NCBI GenBank assembly: GCA_037447605.1
Contig: CM074806.1
Location: forward strand, 3,825,755 to 3,889,754
Direction: 5' to 3'
From: Zygnema circumcarinatum
Lineage: Eukaryota > Streptophyta > Zygnematophyceae > Zygnematales > Zygnemataceae
Length of the DNA: 64,000 nt
Position 1 is the stretch's first letter, and every line of letters starts with the position of its first letter. Of this stretch, positions 17,268 through 29,180 are shown piece by piece. The notes under the pieces are model-generated. The model saw only the letters and a list, made by a program, of their open reading frames with translations. It made no database searches and had not been told where the DNA came from. The translations under genes and the position numbers were made by a program.

Positions 17268-20200
17268 ATGGTGAAGTATGTGGTTGTGACGGGGGGCGTG
17301 GTTAGCGGGCTGGGGAAGGGCGTCACTGCCAGCAGCATCGGCGTGCTGCTGCGGGCCACGGGGCTGCGGGTCACCTCCATCAAGATTGGTGAGGAGCTTC
17401 AAGAATCTGTTTAATGAGCTGAGAGGAGAGGAGAGAAGGGGGAAAGGGGAGTTCAGCCTGCAGCTTGCAGTTAGGTATTGAATGAAGGTGTTTGGCACCG
17501 CTTGCAGACCCCTATATCAATACGGATGCCGGGACCATGTCTCCCTTCGAGCACGGGGAGGTGTTTGTGCTGGATGACGGCGGCGAGGTGCGTCTGTTTC
17601 TGTTTCAGCTTAATTCGTCTTTTTTTTTGTCTAATTGGGAAGTCAAAAGCTTTCCTTTGGAAGTATTGGAGGGTGCAGGGCCTCTTCTGAAGTGGCTGAA
17701 GGGGGCAGGGCGTGAGCGCTGCAGGTGGATTTGGACCTTGGAAACTATGAAAGATTCTTAGACATTACCCTTACCCGTGATAACAACATTACTACCGGGA
17801 AAGTCTATCAGGTACTGCACATAGGAAGTGATGTCACTCTAATTTGGAAATCTTTTGGAAGCTCAAAGATGGATTAGTTCAAACTTTTGGCAAAGGACAA
17901 TAAAGTAGCTAAAGCAATGTCAAGAATTTTTTTTATCTGTTTAGCGTAGGGTTTGTGTTGGTTGAAGTTTGGGGAGAGAGGCAAGGCATGCATTGCCTTA
18001 TAGAAATGTTTGGGGTTCAAGCGGACCTGAAAAATCAAGTTCAGCTAATTCGCCAATGCGACCCTAACATTGTTGCGAGTCTTGGGTTAAATGCGCTTGA
18101 AAGCGCTAATAATTTCGGTGCATGTGTTACAAAGGCTGCGTTAGAGGGGATTTGGCAATCACGGATGATTGGAACTCATTGGCTGAGCACTAAAAAAACC
18201 GGTCTGGAAGTTCCTAAATAGCTGATGGAGCTCGGGCGAATGCCGAACTGGCCTGTTGGGGGTGCAGAGGGTTATTGAAAAGGAGCGAAAAGGTGACTAT
18301 CTTGGGAAGACAGTACAGGTGAAAGTTTTATCTGTCGCTGAGGTTGGATGAAATGTTGAACTTAGCCAAACACGAGGCAGCCTTTCCACTTTGTTTTTAA
18401 AAAAAATGTCAGTGGCGTATGTGACAGGTGGTTCCACACATAACTGACGCCATACAGGACTGGATTGAGCGTGTGGCTCGAGTATCGGTAGATGGTTCAG
18501 GGGAGTCGGCGGACGTGTGTATTATTGAGCTTGGTGGCACTATTGGTATGTTGTCGGTCACAGAGAGGGGAAACATTGCTGTGCTGCTAGGGAGATTATG
18601 TCAACACGGTCTAGAATGAGGTTCATTGCACTTTAATGAGAAAGTTACTACTTTCGTGAACTCAATTAATTGGAAGTTGTGCAATCATGCCAGGTGAATT
18701 GCAATAGCAGTGATCGAGACAGGCCTTTAAAGTTATATGGATTCTCCTGTATCAAAGGCATTTTGCACGACAACGATGCATGCTGAAATTTCACAATTTT
18801 GTTTACTGGACTGTTGGTTGGCATCAGGTGACATTGAATCTATGCCATTTGTGGAGGCACTCCGTCAGTTTCAGTTTCGAGTAGGTGAGTAGCCATCCAA
18901 AACGGATCCTTTAGCCTCTTGCTTATGTGATCAGCAAGTTGACTAAAGTGGAACAGTTCCTTGGTTATCGCAGGCTCGGACAGCTTTTGTCTGGTGCATG
19001 TCAGCCTTGTACCAGTGCTTGGAGTGGTGGGCGAGCAGGTGCTGACTCTGAATCCCAAACTTACAGTTTTTTAGGCTGATTGTAGACATTCGTGGCACCT
19101 CAGAGCTGCAGTGTTTTTTATATTTTCCATAGAGACGGATCCCTTGCCCAGAATTTTGTTCTGTCAAATTCAGGTTACTTTGTGCCTATGGATTTTTTTT
19201 TGGATGTGAAATCTGCCTCGTGCCTTGCCTTCGATTACGAATTTCAGTGGAAGGAGAATGTGGAAAATGCATGCATGGTGGCCCGATCGCTAACAGATTT
19301 GGACACTGAGGGAATGCAGAAGACAAAGCCCAGTCAACACAGTGTGAGAGAGCTGCGAGCGCTTGGGCTTACCCCTCACATCCTCGCTTGCCGCAGTGCG
19401 CAGGTGGGCACTGGAGAGTTTTCTAGCATGGGAGGAGCTTGCTGAATGCAGGTCTGCAGGTGCATCATGCAATGCATTCGCTCTGTAGCACAGTGTGCTC
19501 GATTTTGTAGAACTCTGTGCACCTTGAACTTTAAACATTTACTGAAAGGGAGGGCAGGCACTACATTGTCGATATTAATTCAAGGTTGTCAGATTAGACT
19601 GTTTCCTCGTTTGTTAAAATGGATTCAATGCCTTGTATAGCTAATTTATGGCATCCATTACGAATGCGATGGCGAAAACACCGTGTCTCATTGAATGTGA
19701 CTTTGTACAAGTACTTAGTTTGATTAGCTCCGTCTGACATTTTACATCGAGGCCTTCCTTTTGGGGTTGATGGAGGTGCAGCCACTGCAGCAGGCAACTA
19801 AGGAAAAGTTAGCGCAGTTCTGCCATGTTCCGGTGGGTAGGATGGAGGATCCTATTGAGGCCTATTCCTTCGGCTGTGTAATTTTGCAAACTGAAGCATT
19901 TGAAGCCGGTCAGAAGGCATCTGAGAATTGCAACTGGGATGATGGATTTTAGTTCACATTTTGCGGGTTTGCAGGCACACCATGTCCTCAACCTTCATGA
20001 TGTCAGCAACATCTGGCATGTTCCATTGCTGCTCGAGGTATATGGCGTTCCACGCTCTAACATTAACGCTTAAGGACACGACTTTGAAGCTGCACATTGA
20101 GAAGGCTCGCACAGGAATTCGTTTTGTAAAGGAAAAAAGGGGTCAACGGAGTGCAGGCACAGGGAGGCCATACAGCTATTTTGAAGCAGCTTAATTTGAG

Positions 20201-22512
20201 GTGAGATACAACTTCCGCATTGTTGATAGTTAGCAGCCTGACCCTACTTGTGAGACTGAGAGTAAAACGAGTATGCCCATCAGGAATGAATGAGCTGAAT
20301 AGGAATCGGGGGAAACGTGCAGCACTTCAGCAGTGCCTGCTATGGATGAGTGGCGTGCTCGCGCTGAGAGATGGGACCGATTAACCATTTCGGTAAGTCA
20401 CTTGAATCTCAGTTAAACAGGCAGCTAATGCTGCTGAAAGATGCACACCTTCATACTTAAGTGCAAAGCGGGTTTCTTAAAGTTGAGTGGGATTGGGGTT
20501 CGCATCGCCTCAGAGACGGTTGTTTGATGTGCGTTTGCAGGTGCACATTGCGATGGTTGGCAAGTATACAGGTCTACAGGACTCTTATCTTTCTGTGCTG
20601 AAGGTAAACCACCTCCACTCTTGCATTTCTTTCCTCCTCCGCCAGAACTTTTTAGCTAAATGGGTGGGTGGTGGAGTTGGATTGGGATGGAGTACTGGTC
20701 CTCTAGTCTGTAATTTGGAGGACGAAGCAAAAAAGGACTATATGTTAACGGTTTTGGGCCCATTGTGAGACTGCAGGCTCTCCAACATGCATGTGTGGCT
20801 TGTTCTCGGAAGCTAGTAGTCGACTGGGTTGCAGCGGAAGACCTGGAAGATACACCTAAAAAGGTACGGAGCATGCTGAAGCTATTGGGTATCTTTAGAG
20901 CCTATGATGTTCCTTAGTGGCTCTATTGCCAGAAGGACTAACTCACTCTACGTCGGATGGCAGGATCCCGAAATTTACAAGAAAGCCTGGGAGACATTGA
21001 AGGTGAGCTGTCAAGCTTCCCTTTCTGTTGCTAGCTTATTCTCCTACGGTCTTGTTTTTTGGAGCATAGCCTGCTAATCAAGTACCAATTTGCTGATGGT
21101 GGTGCAGGCAGCTGACGGAATATTGGTGCCTGGAGGTTTTGGGGATCGTGGCATTGCGGGGAAAATCTTAGCAGCCAATCATGCACGTGTGAACAATGTG
21201 CCATACCTCGGAATTTGCCTCGGAATGCAGGTAGCAGTGATAGACTATGCGCGCACTGTGTTGGGTCTGGCAGATGCCGACAGTGCTGAGTTCAATCAAG
21301 CCACGCCCACCCCTGTTGTGGTATTCATGCCAGAGGTAAATTTGTCTATGCCGGCAGTTCAGTTTCTGCTGCTAAACGACTTTGTATAATAAAAAGTACA
21401 TGGAAGGAAAGCTTATTTCTGCCAGTCTCGACTGGTGGCTGATGTGTTGTGGTCCTATTTCCTGCAGGGCTCAAAAACGCACATGGGAGGGACTATGCGG
21501 TTGGGAGCACGCACCACTCTGCTCAAGACGGCGGATTGCATCACTGCAAAACTGTACCTCCTGAAACCATGAACCGCCTGCAATTGAGGCAATCTCACCT
21601 CTAGGTACAGGAAATGGGAATTTACTGGTGCAGGTGGGGCTGTATGCTGCAGATATCAACGAGAGGTTGCAATAAACGAGCGCCACCGACATCGTTTTGA
21701 GGTACTATTTTTCTGCAGTTGGCAGTTGGCACTCCAGCTGTGTGAATTTTCTTGAAATGAGAAGTTATGTTGAGGTCAATTCTGGTCTGCTGGTGTAGAG
21801 TGGTCTTAGTAGCACCTTGTGTAGAAAGGGTGAGGTTAACTTTTCTCACTCTTTCTCTCCTTCAGGTCAATCCGGAGATGGTGGAGACCCTGGAAGAGGC
21901 AGGCTTGAAGTTTGTTGGCAGGGATGAAAGTGGAGACCGTATGGAGGTAATGAGATAAGTTGTGGAAAGCAAAGAGAGGTCTTTTGCTACAAACGAACGT
22001 GCAGTTGTGTTCGTAGATTCGTGGTGCACACCTGAAGGGATGAACCTTCGCCGGAGTGGCTTTTCCCTTTGAGTTTAATCATGTAGTTGTTGGATGCAGG
22101 TGGTGGAGCTGCCCGGGCATCCGTACTTTGTTGGAGTGCAGTTTCATCCAGAGTTCAAGTCGAGACCTGGCAAGCCATCGCCTACCTTTTTGGGTGAGTT
22201 CAGATTGCACTCCGTACTAAGCAGTTTCGGTATGGCACTGAATTTGGCAAAATGGAAACTGCGAGCGAAAGGCTGGGCTATGAGAGTGTTCAGAGCTCAT
22301 TGCTTGTGTGATGTTGTGATATTGCAGGTCTAATATTAGCGGCCTCGGGTCAGTTAGATGGGTATATGAGCACATATACGACGGAACATGGAGTGGTGTC
22401 TCCTGCGAAAAGAGCCAGAAAAGACTTCGTCACAGATACAGGAAACGGGCGTGCATTATGGGAGGCCAAGGTGGTGCACAAAAATGAAGACTTGCCAGAC
22501 GAGATTATTTAG
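17268..22512 (+). CDS. CTPS: CTP synthase (UTP-ammonia ligase, glutamine-hydrolysing)
   Basis: Makes CTP from UTP, ATP and glutamine in the cytosol. Twenty-one exons: 17268-17388, 17508-17587, 17725-17811, 18268-18318, 18428-18545, 18828-18884, 18974-19038, 19320-19403, 19782-19832, 19975-20037, 20157-20200, 20323-20392, 20541-20603, 20777-20863, 20964-21002, 21108-21335, 21468-21553, 21653-21701, 21866-21946, 22100-22193, 22328-22512. They give 600 residues, as expected. The synthetase domain opens [20 protein letters not shown] with the nucleotide loop, then [18 protein letters not shown] and [16 protein letters not shown]. The glutaminase domain has PGGFGDRG, the cysteine nucleophile in [17 protein letters not shown], and the catalytic His/Glu in [17 protein letters not shown]. 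All key residues are present. Near-complete splitting into 39-130-bp exons is notable. Confidence 0.97.
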
Positions 22513-23634
22513 TATGCAGAGTGTCCATGACAATATTAATGACTTGTAATTGCAATCTCTGAAACCGCGATCAAGGCCGTGGGATCCTCCCCAATGCTCG
22601 CTTATTGCGTTGGCGGTTCAATCAACGGGTTAGAAAGGGTTTTATGGCTATTCGTAATGACCTCCATGGCTGCCATCCTGCGAAGTGCTCCGTTTCAAGA
22701 TAGACTCGCGGCCAGCACATGATTGAGGCAGGCAGCCATGGCAGGGACTGTACTGTGACTCCACCAGTTCCTTGGATTACCTTCTTTGATAGTAAACTGC
22801 CGAGTGATACTGAGGCAGAAGGCCAAAATTGACGGGATGGAGGAGAGAGCAAAGGTCGTTAGGTCAAACTTTCCCAGACTTCTCGTCAAGTGTAGGTCGG
22901 GGAAGGGGGATAAGGTTGCGTTGCTAAGTGCTTTTGAGGCAGATAATGTGACTGCAATCAGCCTTACAGAAATCTTCAAGCAGGTGGTTCCTAAAGGTCT
23001 CCCATAAGCTACATACGCCTCATTCCAGAATTGCTCTGGGGGTTGGAAACCCACGGTTTAGGGCAAATGGAGTAGTTCCTTCCAAGTTTGAGCACAAGGG
23101 GTCGGGGCATTAGCTTTGCGTTAGTGCTTGTATTTACTCCTTGTTATTTCAAATCAATTTTGTCGAGGGCACATTTTCCATGTCTCCATGGTTGATCTAG
23201 AACACGCCTGTTGAAAGCAGCTGCATGTATACATGCAGCTCCATGCACTCGCACTAATGGCCGTATGACAACCTGGGCGCTTTCCTTTTCTTGGTTATCT
23301 CCAAGTACATGGAATGAACCAACTTGTTAAGACATCAAATTTAAAGCATTCCCAGAGCTAACAAAAAACACGAAGACAAAGAAGAAGAAAAAAAATGAAG
23401 CAATCTTCTATCAATGTGAGAATGACCCTCATACAACCCATAAGCATCCATCTCCTTCACCAAAAATGAGAAAAGCCCTCCGTTCGACCTCCGTTCAACC
23501 TCCGTTCAATCCTTAAAAGGTTCAACGGATTTCGTGAAACAGCGACAGCGAACCCGAGCACCTTTTTCCCTCGCCCTCCCTCTCCCTCTCATATCCGCTC
23601 CTCGGAGCTCTCCTCCCCTCCCTCCCCCCCCGCC
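22513..23634. promoter_or_regulatory. Intergenic region and ORANGE promoter
   Basis: Separates the CTP synthase stop from the ORANGE start. Open frames at 22622-22852, 22695-23054 and 22786-23007 overlap each other on opposite strands and match nothing. The last 120 bases are pyrimidine-rich, consistent with a plant-type 5' leader. Confidence 0.5.
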
Positions 23635-26261
23635 ATGGCTGCGCCGACGGCGCTGTCTTTGGCGCCACAGGCAGCCATTGGGGCCTCCCCTCGGCTTCTC
23701 CGGCCGCAGAGGCGGACACGTGTCCTGCAAGAGCAATGCCGCACGTGGCGCCCGCCCTGTGCTTCTGCCTATGGAGATGCCGGAACGCAAGGAAACAACG
23801 CAGGGTGAGAGCGGGGGCTTGGGCAGGGAGGGCTCTAATTCTAAAATCTCTGCAGATATTGGAGAGGGAGCGAAAGGAGTTTTGGGTAGTGATGTATGCG
23901 GCCTATGGCTGGAGCTTGATGAGGGCGGGACTGGCCATGGCGGTGCAGTGTGAGCAACGTAGACGAGAGCAGCGAGAGCGCTCTGGCGAGCAGCAACTTT
24001 TGCATTATTGAGGGCCGCGACACGGTGCAGGACTTTGCTCGCCTGCAGCTGCAGGAGATTCGAGACAACATAAGCAGTCGGCGCAACCGCATCTTTCTGC
24101 TCATGGAGGAGGTACTGCCCTCACTGCTCTCACGCCCCGTCTTCTCTACGGAGAATTTGGGTTTCAGGTTTGGCAGACCTGGTCCTTTTGTCCTACTTTC
24201 TGCCGCTGGCTTCCACTATTGTTATCTTGGAGAACTTTTGGTTAGTCTCCGCGTCCCCACATTTCTTCTTTTGTGGAATTCACATTCTCTTTCTCCGCTC
24301 GTTCTCCGGTTAGGCCTCTAGCTCTGTTCGCCTCTCGCTGCCGCCCTCATCTCTGCCCCACTCTCTCCTTTCCTGTCTCTCTCACTTCCCTCTTTCCGTC
24401 CTCTCTCTTTCACACATACTCTTACATAGACACACGGAAGTTGAATCTTAAGGCTTTAATGATCACATGAACATATATTGGAAGTAGGCACATTCGTTCC
24501 TTGCATGGAATGCGATTGCAGGTGAGACGCCTTCGCATCCAGCAGCGCATAAAGAATGCGGAGAAAAGCGTGTTGGAAGGCGAAGAAGAGGAAATGCCAG
24601 AGTATCCGTCCTCAATTCCTTTTCTTCCTCCTCTGGTGAGTGAGGATCCTACACTCTTCATTCGTCACATTCTTTTGAAAGGATTGAAGGGGTTTCTTTT
24701 TTTTTTCTTTCCCTGGCACCTGAAGATTTTTAAGAACTGATCAATTGCGACCTATCTGTTTGCCTTTTATGACTAAATGTGCACAGACAACCGATACCCT
24801 GAAACAATACTATGCGGGGTACTTTTCACTTATTGCCGGAATTATTGCATTTGGTGGCTTTCTTGCACCAACAGTGAGCTCCTTTCTCCCCGCCTTTCCT
24901 CCAAAATGTTGCTAAGCTATTGACTAGCTTGAACCTTATGTCTAAGAGGACCTCTCAGTTAAAGACGTGGAGCGCGTGCCATAATGTGTACTTCATTGAA
25001 TGTAAAATTTATGGAAAACTAGGAGCTTGGTGCATGGGGTAGTTGGAGCTTCGGTTAGGGCTTGGCGGAACTTCATATGAGGACTTCATCCGTGGTCTTC
25101 ATCTTCCGCTACAACTCAGGTGCGAGTCCACCTCTCATTCCTGCCCCCTTGTTCGGTATAATGAATGTGAAGCCGATTATACTCAGTGATTTTTAGAGCA
25201 GGTTGCAGAAGTGTGCTCACCTTATGACGTTTCAGTTCGCAAAAATGGGAGCAGCAGATCTTGAATCTTCCACAGTGGTGGATATCTCTGCTGATCAAGG
25301 CGTGTTGCGAGAGGGCCAGCCAGGTGGACCCAATCGTGGCTTCCTTCTCGGGGGGAGCAGTCGGAGTACTCTCTGCTCTAATGGTGGTGGAGATGAACAA
25401 TGTGAAACAACAAGAGCACAAGCGCTGCAAGTACTGTCATGGAACCGGTAACTGTCTATTCTTGTAGCTCCACCTCATGCGTCTTTCACCATTGTCACGG
25501 AATTTGAGCGAGAATTCGGGATGTCTCTGGTGGGCAGGATATTTGGCCTGTGCACGCTGCTCTGGCACAGGTGCTGTGATGGCAGCCATTGAAGCTCGCT
25601 CTGATTTAATATCTCTGCAAAGCGATGCGGCGCCTCGCCGCGTGCAGGCCTCCACGCGATGCCCTAATTGTGCCGGCTCTGCAAAAGTGAGGGGTCTGCC
25701 CAAGCTTAGACCTACCTTGAGATGGGTCCTTTCACCCCTTCGCTTTGTTGAGAGGAGGGTGGTTGTTGAAGCGAGAGGTTTCAGACTTGTGCATTTTGGT
25801 TGAGGTTGAGTGTGAGGGAACGTGCGGCTCAATGGTCCACATTCTTAATGAATGTCGATTGGGAGTGGATTTGAGAACCTAGAATGGGGATGGAGAAGGG
25901 CAAGGGAGGAGTCCATTAGAGTCCTCTCACAGAGTTGAATTAGCGAGAATTGTAAATGAGACGAGCCCTGCGGATACTGCTGCGCACCTGATACCTAAGC
26001 AAAGCAAACAAGCGCTGGAAGAGTTGCGAACGGAGGAGAGTCAGGGAAGAAGTGCTAAAATGCATTATTGTTGCAGTTCATTTTCTTCAGAGAAAATGTT
26101 AGGGAAGCCCGTGCCAAGGCTACGAGTACCGAGCTGGAACATGATGAGGTTAGAATTGATGGAGGGTGGGTTTGGGGTAACAGGTGATGTGTCCCACGTG
26201 CCTCTGCACCGGCATGGCTCTCGCCACCGAGCATGACCCTCGAATTGATCCTTTCGACTAA
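23635..26261 (+). CDS. OR: ORANGE (OR) plastid DnaJ-type zinc-finger chaperone
   Basis: OR is the post-translational regulator of phytoene synthase that promotes carotenoid build-up and chromoplast formation; it lies in plastid membranes. Exons: 23635-23804, 23949-24111, 24522-24635, 24787-24873, 25043-25119, 25320-25447, 25538-25686, 26184-26261; phases join to 321 residues (Arabidopsis OR is about 307). An N-terminal Arg/Ala/Pro-rich transit region is followed by the family block FCIIEGRDTVQDFARLQLQE, RRNRIFLLMEEVRRLRIQQR, then two membrane segments (YFSLIAGIIAFGGFLAPT and VASFSGGAVGVLSALMVVE) around GLGGTSYEDFIRGLHLPLQL. The C-terminus holds the DnaJ-like cysteine repeats CKYCHGTG, CARCSGTG, CPNCAGSA and CPTCLCTG, and the typical EHDPRIDPFD end. 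Residue Arg of the melon golden-SNP region (LEL-R-LGLGG) was not assessed for phenotype. Confidence 0.96.
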
Positions 26262-27165
26262 CATGCCCATGTGCAGCGCTTCGTTAGTGTCTGCTGCACT
26301 CTCACAATAGCAGCGGGGACTCCCTTCGGGCGAGAGGAAAGGAAGGCATTGGAGATGTCAAGCACTGCTCGCCGCCGTTTGTTCTCGAAGCACCACTTCC
26401 TTCAGCAGCGCACTTTTGAGGTGTAAAGTTTCGTGATGCGTGTCTACTTCCACTGCACGCTCTGCGCGAGATGGACGGACAGTGTCTCTAGGGCAGGGCA
26501 TGAAATTGTTTTTTTTGGTTTTGTCTGGCGGCACTACTTAGGGCGCAGTGTGAGCCGCACATGGGGTTGTGCCATAGGGGGCGGAGTGTCTCGTGTGTAA
26601 GTGCATTGGTTTCTGCTGTGTTGCGCAGAGCTTTACAGCAAACAGCTTTTACATTATTGTCCCTATCTGTGTAATTTGTAGAACTATATACAATTCATTA
26701 TGGACATGCAACTTTATAACTGAGACCTTCATGTCATGCTTTTTGAGGCCATTTACCAGCTCTTGGCATCTGTCACGCCTCGATAGACATCAACAATTTG
26801 AATTTTCATCAGCTCTCGACTATACATTCGGAGCACAGCTCTTTGCATTTACGAACAGAGTACTATACAATATAGTCATCCCTTAAATCTCCTTGCCTTT
26901 CCCTACATCTGAAAATCTTTCAGGAGGGATTTTTGTACTGGCAAGAGAACACCCAAATCTGAAGCCATAATATGACCACTTTCATGCCACACATCTCTAC
27001 TTTACAAAACGTCCACGGCAGGAGTCAACCCGAGTCACGGGAACCCTAATCTCTTCCTTTGCAGAAAGACGACGAGACTGAATATGACAGAGAATATCTT
27101 TTCTCAACTTGAAGGATAGCAGCCGTGTGAACATGCTGCGAATGCTCTGAACGATCAGTTTGCGC
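26262..27165. other. Convergent 3' intergenic region (OR / zinc-finger gene)
   Basis: Holds the 3' ends of two convergent genes. One open frame (26593-26886) has no family likeness. No repeat or RNA structure stood out. Confidence 0.5.
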
Positions 27166-28679
27166 CTAAACGTGGCCTCGGCCTCCACACGTGGGGCACA
27201 TCAAGCTTCCAGAGCCTCCGCATCCTGCAAGCCACCACATAAACAGAGTTAACATGAATTAGTGGCAGAATTCAAGCTTAAATGTCTGGAATTTTTACAA
27301 AGTAAATCACATAACACAGCAAACGACAACAGTATTGATGAAATGAATGCAAAATAGAAACCTTCATACTGAGACTGACGAAGGTGGAGCTAAACACTCA
27401 CCCATGCAGCGAACCTTCACAATTATTCCTTGGCTCTCCAGAATGGGCTCCACATAAAGACCAGAAGCACTACAAGTCGCACATTCTACTACTCCCACAC
27501 ATTTGCATTTGGAACACGGAGGATTATTCCCAATCGCCCGGACTGCCATAGTAGAAACTGCCCGGGGTTTCTCTATGACTTCAGAGGGCACTGTGGTGTC
27601 ACAATAATAAAGTCTCTCCAATTTACTTCGATACCGCACAGATTCTGAAGGAGTGGGATTTCCCCCAGGCCGATTTGCCTGCAATCAGTCCAAACATGTT
27701 AAACAGTAAACTTAAAGTCTGACGTAGAACCGACCCAATCACTGAGTAGATTCTCCTATTAGTGTGAAGGGCAAAGACAGAACAGAGACCGCAGTCAACT
27801 CAGTACGGCAAAAAGGTGCTCTACCAAGAATGCAAAAGGATGCCTAAAAGCAGTTTCCACCTGCTTTGCAATGTGTCCATTAGACGAACATATAATTGTG
27901 CCTATTCCTCTAAGTTGCACGATAGCATAAATAAAGTCGCACAAATCCAAGAATTTGCCAACACGTCTACGTTCCCTAGTCATGCCAGTCGTCCATGGGT
28001 CTGAAACGAAGTACAGCTTATAGTGAAAATTCCACTGTATAGCAATCACGTCGCAGAATATTTCACATCAAATTTATCAGAAAGTGGGAAAAACCAACTG
28101 CACTTCGCCTTGAGCATCCATAGAGCAATAGTACTCCTTCCCTTGTCCTTAGGCAATACCTCTCCCTATCCTATGCATACAGCCTCAAGTACTTGACGCC
28201 TTTGCACAAACGTTCAGCCTGCATTCATTTGGTACCGTCGCTCAAAGCATAATTAGGGTTACAAACAAATCAAACTCGGAATCCTGGTCCTGCCTTTGGC
28301 CATCCAGCCCCACACCGCTCATTCTCTTCTCCCCTCCCACTTCTCTCCTCATTATCTCTCCCAAACACTGCTAAGCACTTACTTCCACTCCCAATCCCCC
28401 CTCCCACAAACTTCACTTACCAGTTCCCAGCATCCCCATTAACACACCCTGTAGCGAAATTCTGCACTAGCCACTAGAACGTCAATACACCCCTTTAAAT
28501 CTTACATTAATCCCAAAAATGTGAAGTAAAGATGCGAATACCTCGGTGTCGGACACGCTTTCGCTGCTGCACCGCCATGGCCGCGAGGAACAAGGAGAGG
28601 CCCTTGCTAAGGCTCTCGCTCCCGCCCGCTGGTCGAACAGCACCTTGCTGAAAGGGAGATTTGGTGCCGCCATGGCCAT
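27166..28679 (-). CDS. Small DnaJ-type zinc-finger protein, plastid (BSD2/At2g24860-like)
   Basis: A stand-alone cysteine-rich zinc finger of the DnaJ type, without a J domain; relatives include BSD2 (Rubisco assembly), LQY1 and similar plastid thiol/chaperone proteins. Exons in coding order: 28679-28542, 27678-27402, 27224-27166, giving 157 residues; all phases join. Residues 1-40 look like a transit peptide (MAMAAPNLPFSKVL, many Arg/Ser/Ala, no acid until late). The zinc finger has four cysteine pairs: CSKCKCVG, CATCSASG, CMGCGGSG, CPTCGGRG, and the protein ends GHV. The second motif residue in CKCVG replaces the usual glycine. Two Met codons two apart at the start are equivalent. It lies tail-to-tail with ORANGE, which carries the same zinc-finger module. 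The client protein is unknown. Confidence 0.82.
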
Positions 28680-29180
28680 GGCCGCCTGCAGGACGGAAGG
28701 GAGTCGGAGGGAGAACGACAGATACTGAGGAGCTTCTTTTTATGGGCGTGTATAGCGGCTGCCACGTGGCAGCACGACGGCCGTCTTCGCTGTGCTACGT
28801 GGCGGGGGCCAATTGGCGCAGCGCGCGTGGATCACGGAAGGAAAGTGTAGATCCATCAAAGGAGTTTTACATCATGTAGATTCTGTGGATCCACAGAGGA
28901 CTCAGGGACCTTCGAGGTTGATCCGTTTTCTTATTTTTTATCAGTCGCTGACTCGCTGCCCCCCAAAAAACAGCTTAGAGAGTGACTCAAAATCAACACC
29001 ACATGAAGCATGCATGTTTAGGATTTTTAGGGTCTTTAGGGTTTTTTAGGGTTTGAGCCCTAGTGAGGCATGTCTGAGGGCAGAACCCAACCAGAACTGA
29101 GATCGATAAAAGGACATGAAAGTTACATTTTTCACATACTATGCCTTGCTTTATCTAAACTGCACATCACGGTAGGATCT
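28680..29180. promoter_or_regulatory. Promoter of zinc-finger gene and 3' end of next gene
   Basis: A CACGTGGC box at 28763-28770 and an ACGTGGCGG near 28798 lie within 120 bases of the zinc-finger start. Around 29018-29055 there are four TTTAGGG-like telomere-type motifs (ggatttttagggtctttaggg-like). The rest is unremarkable. Confidence 0.5.
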
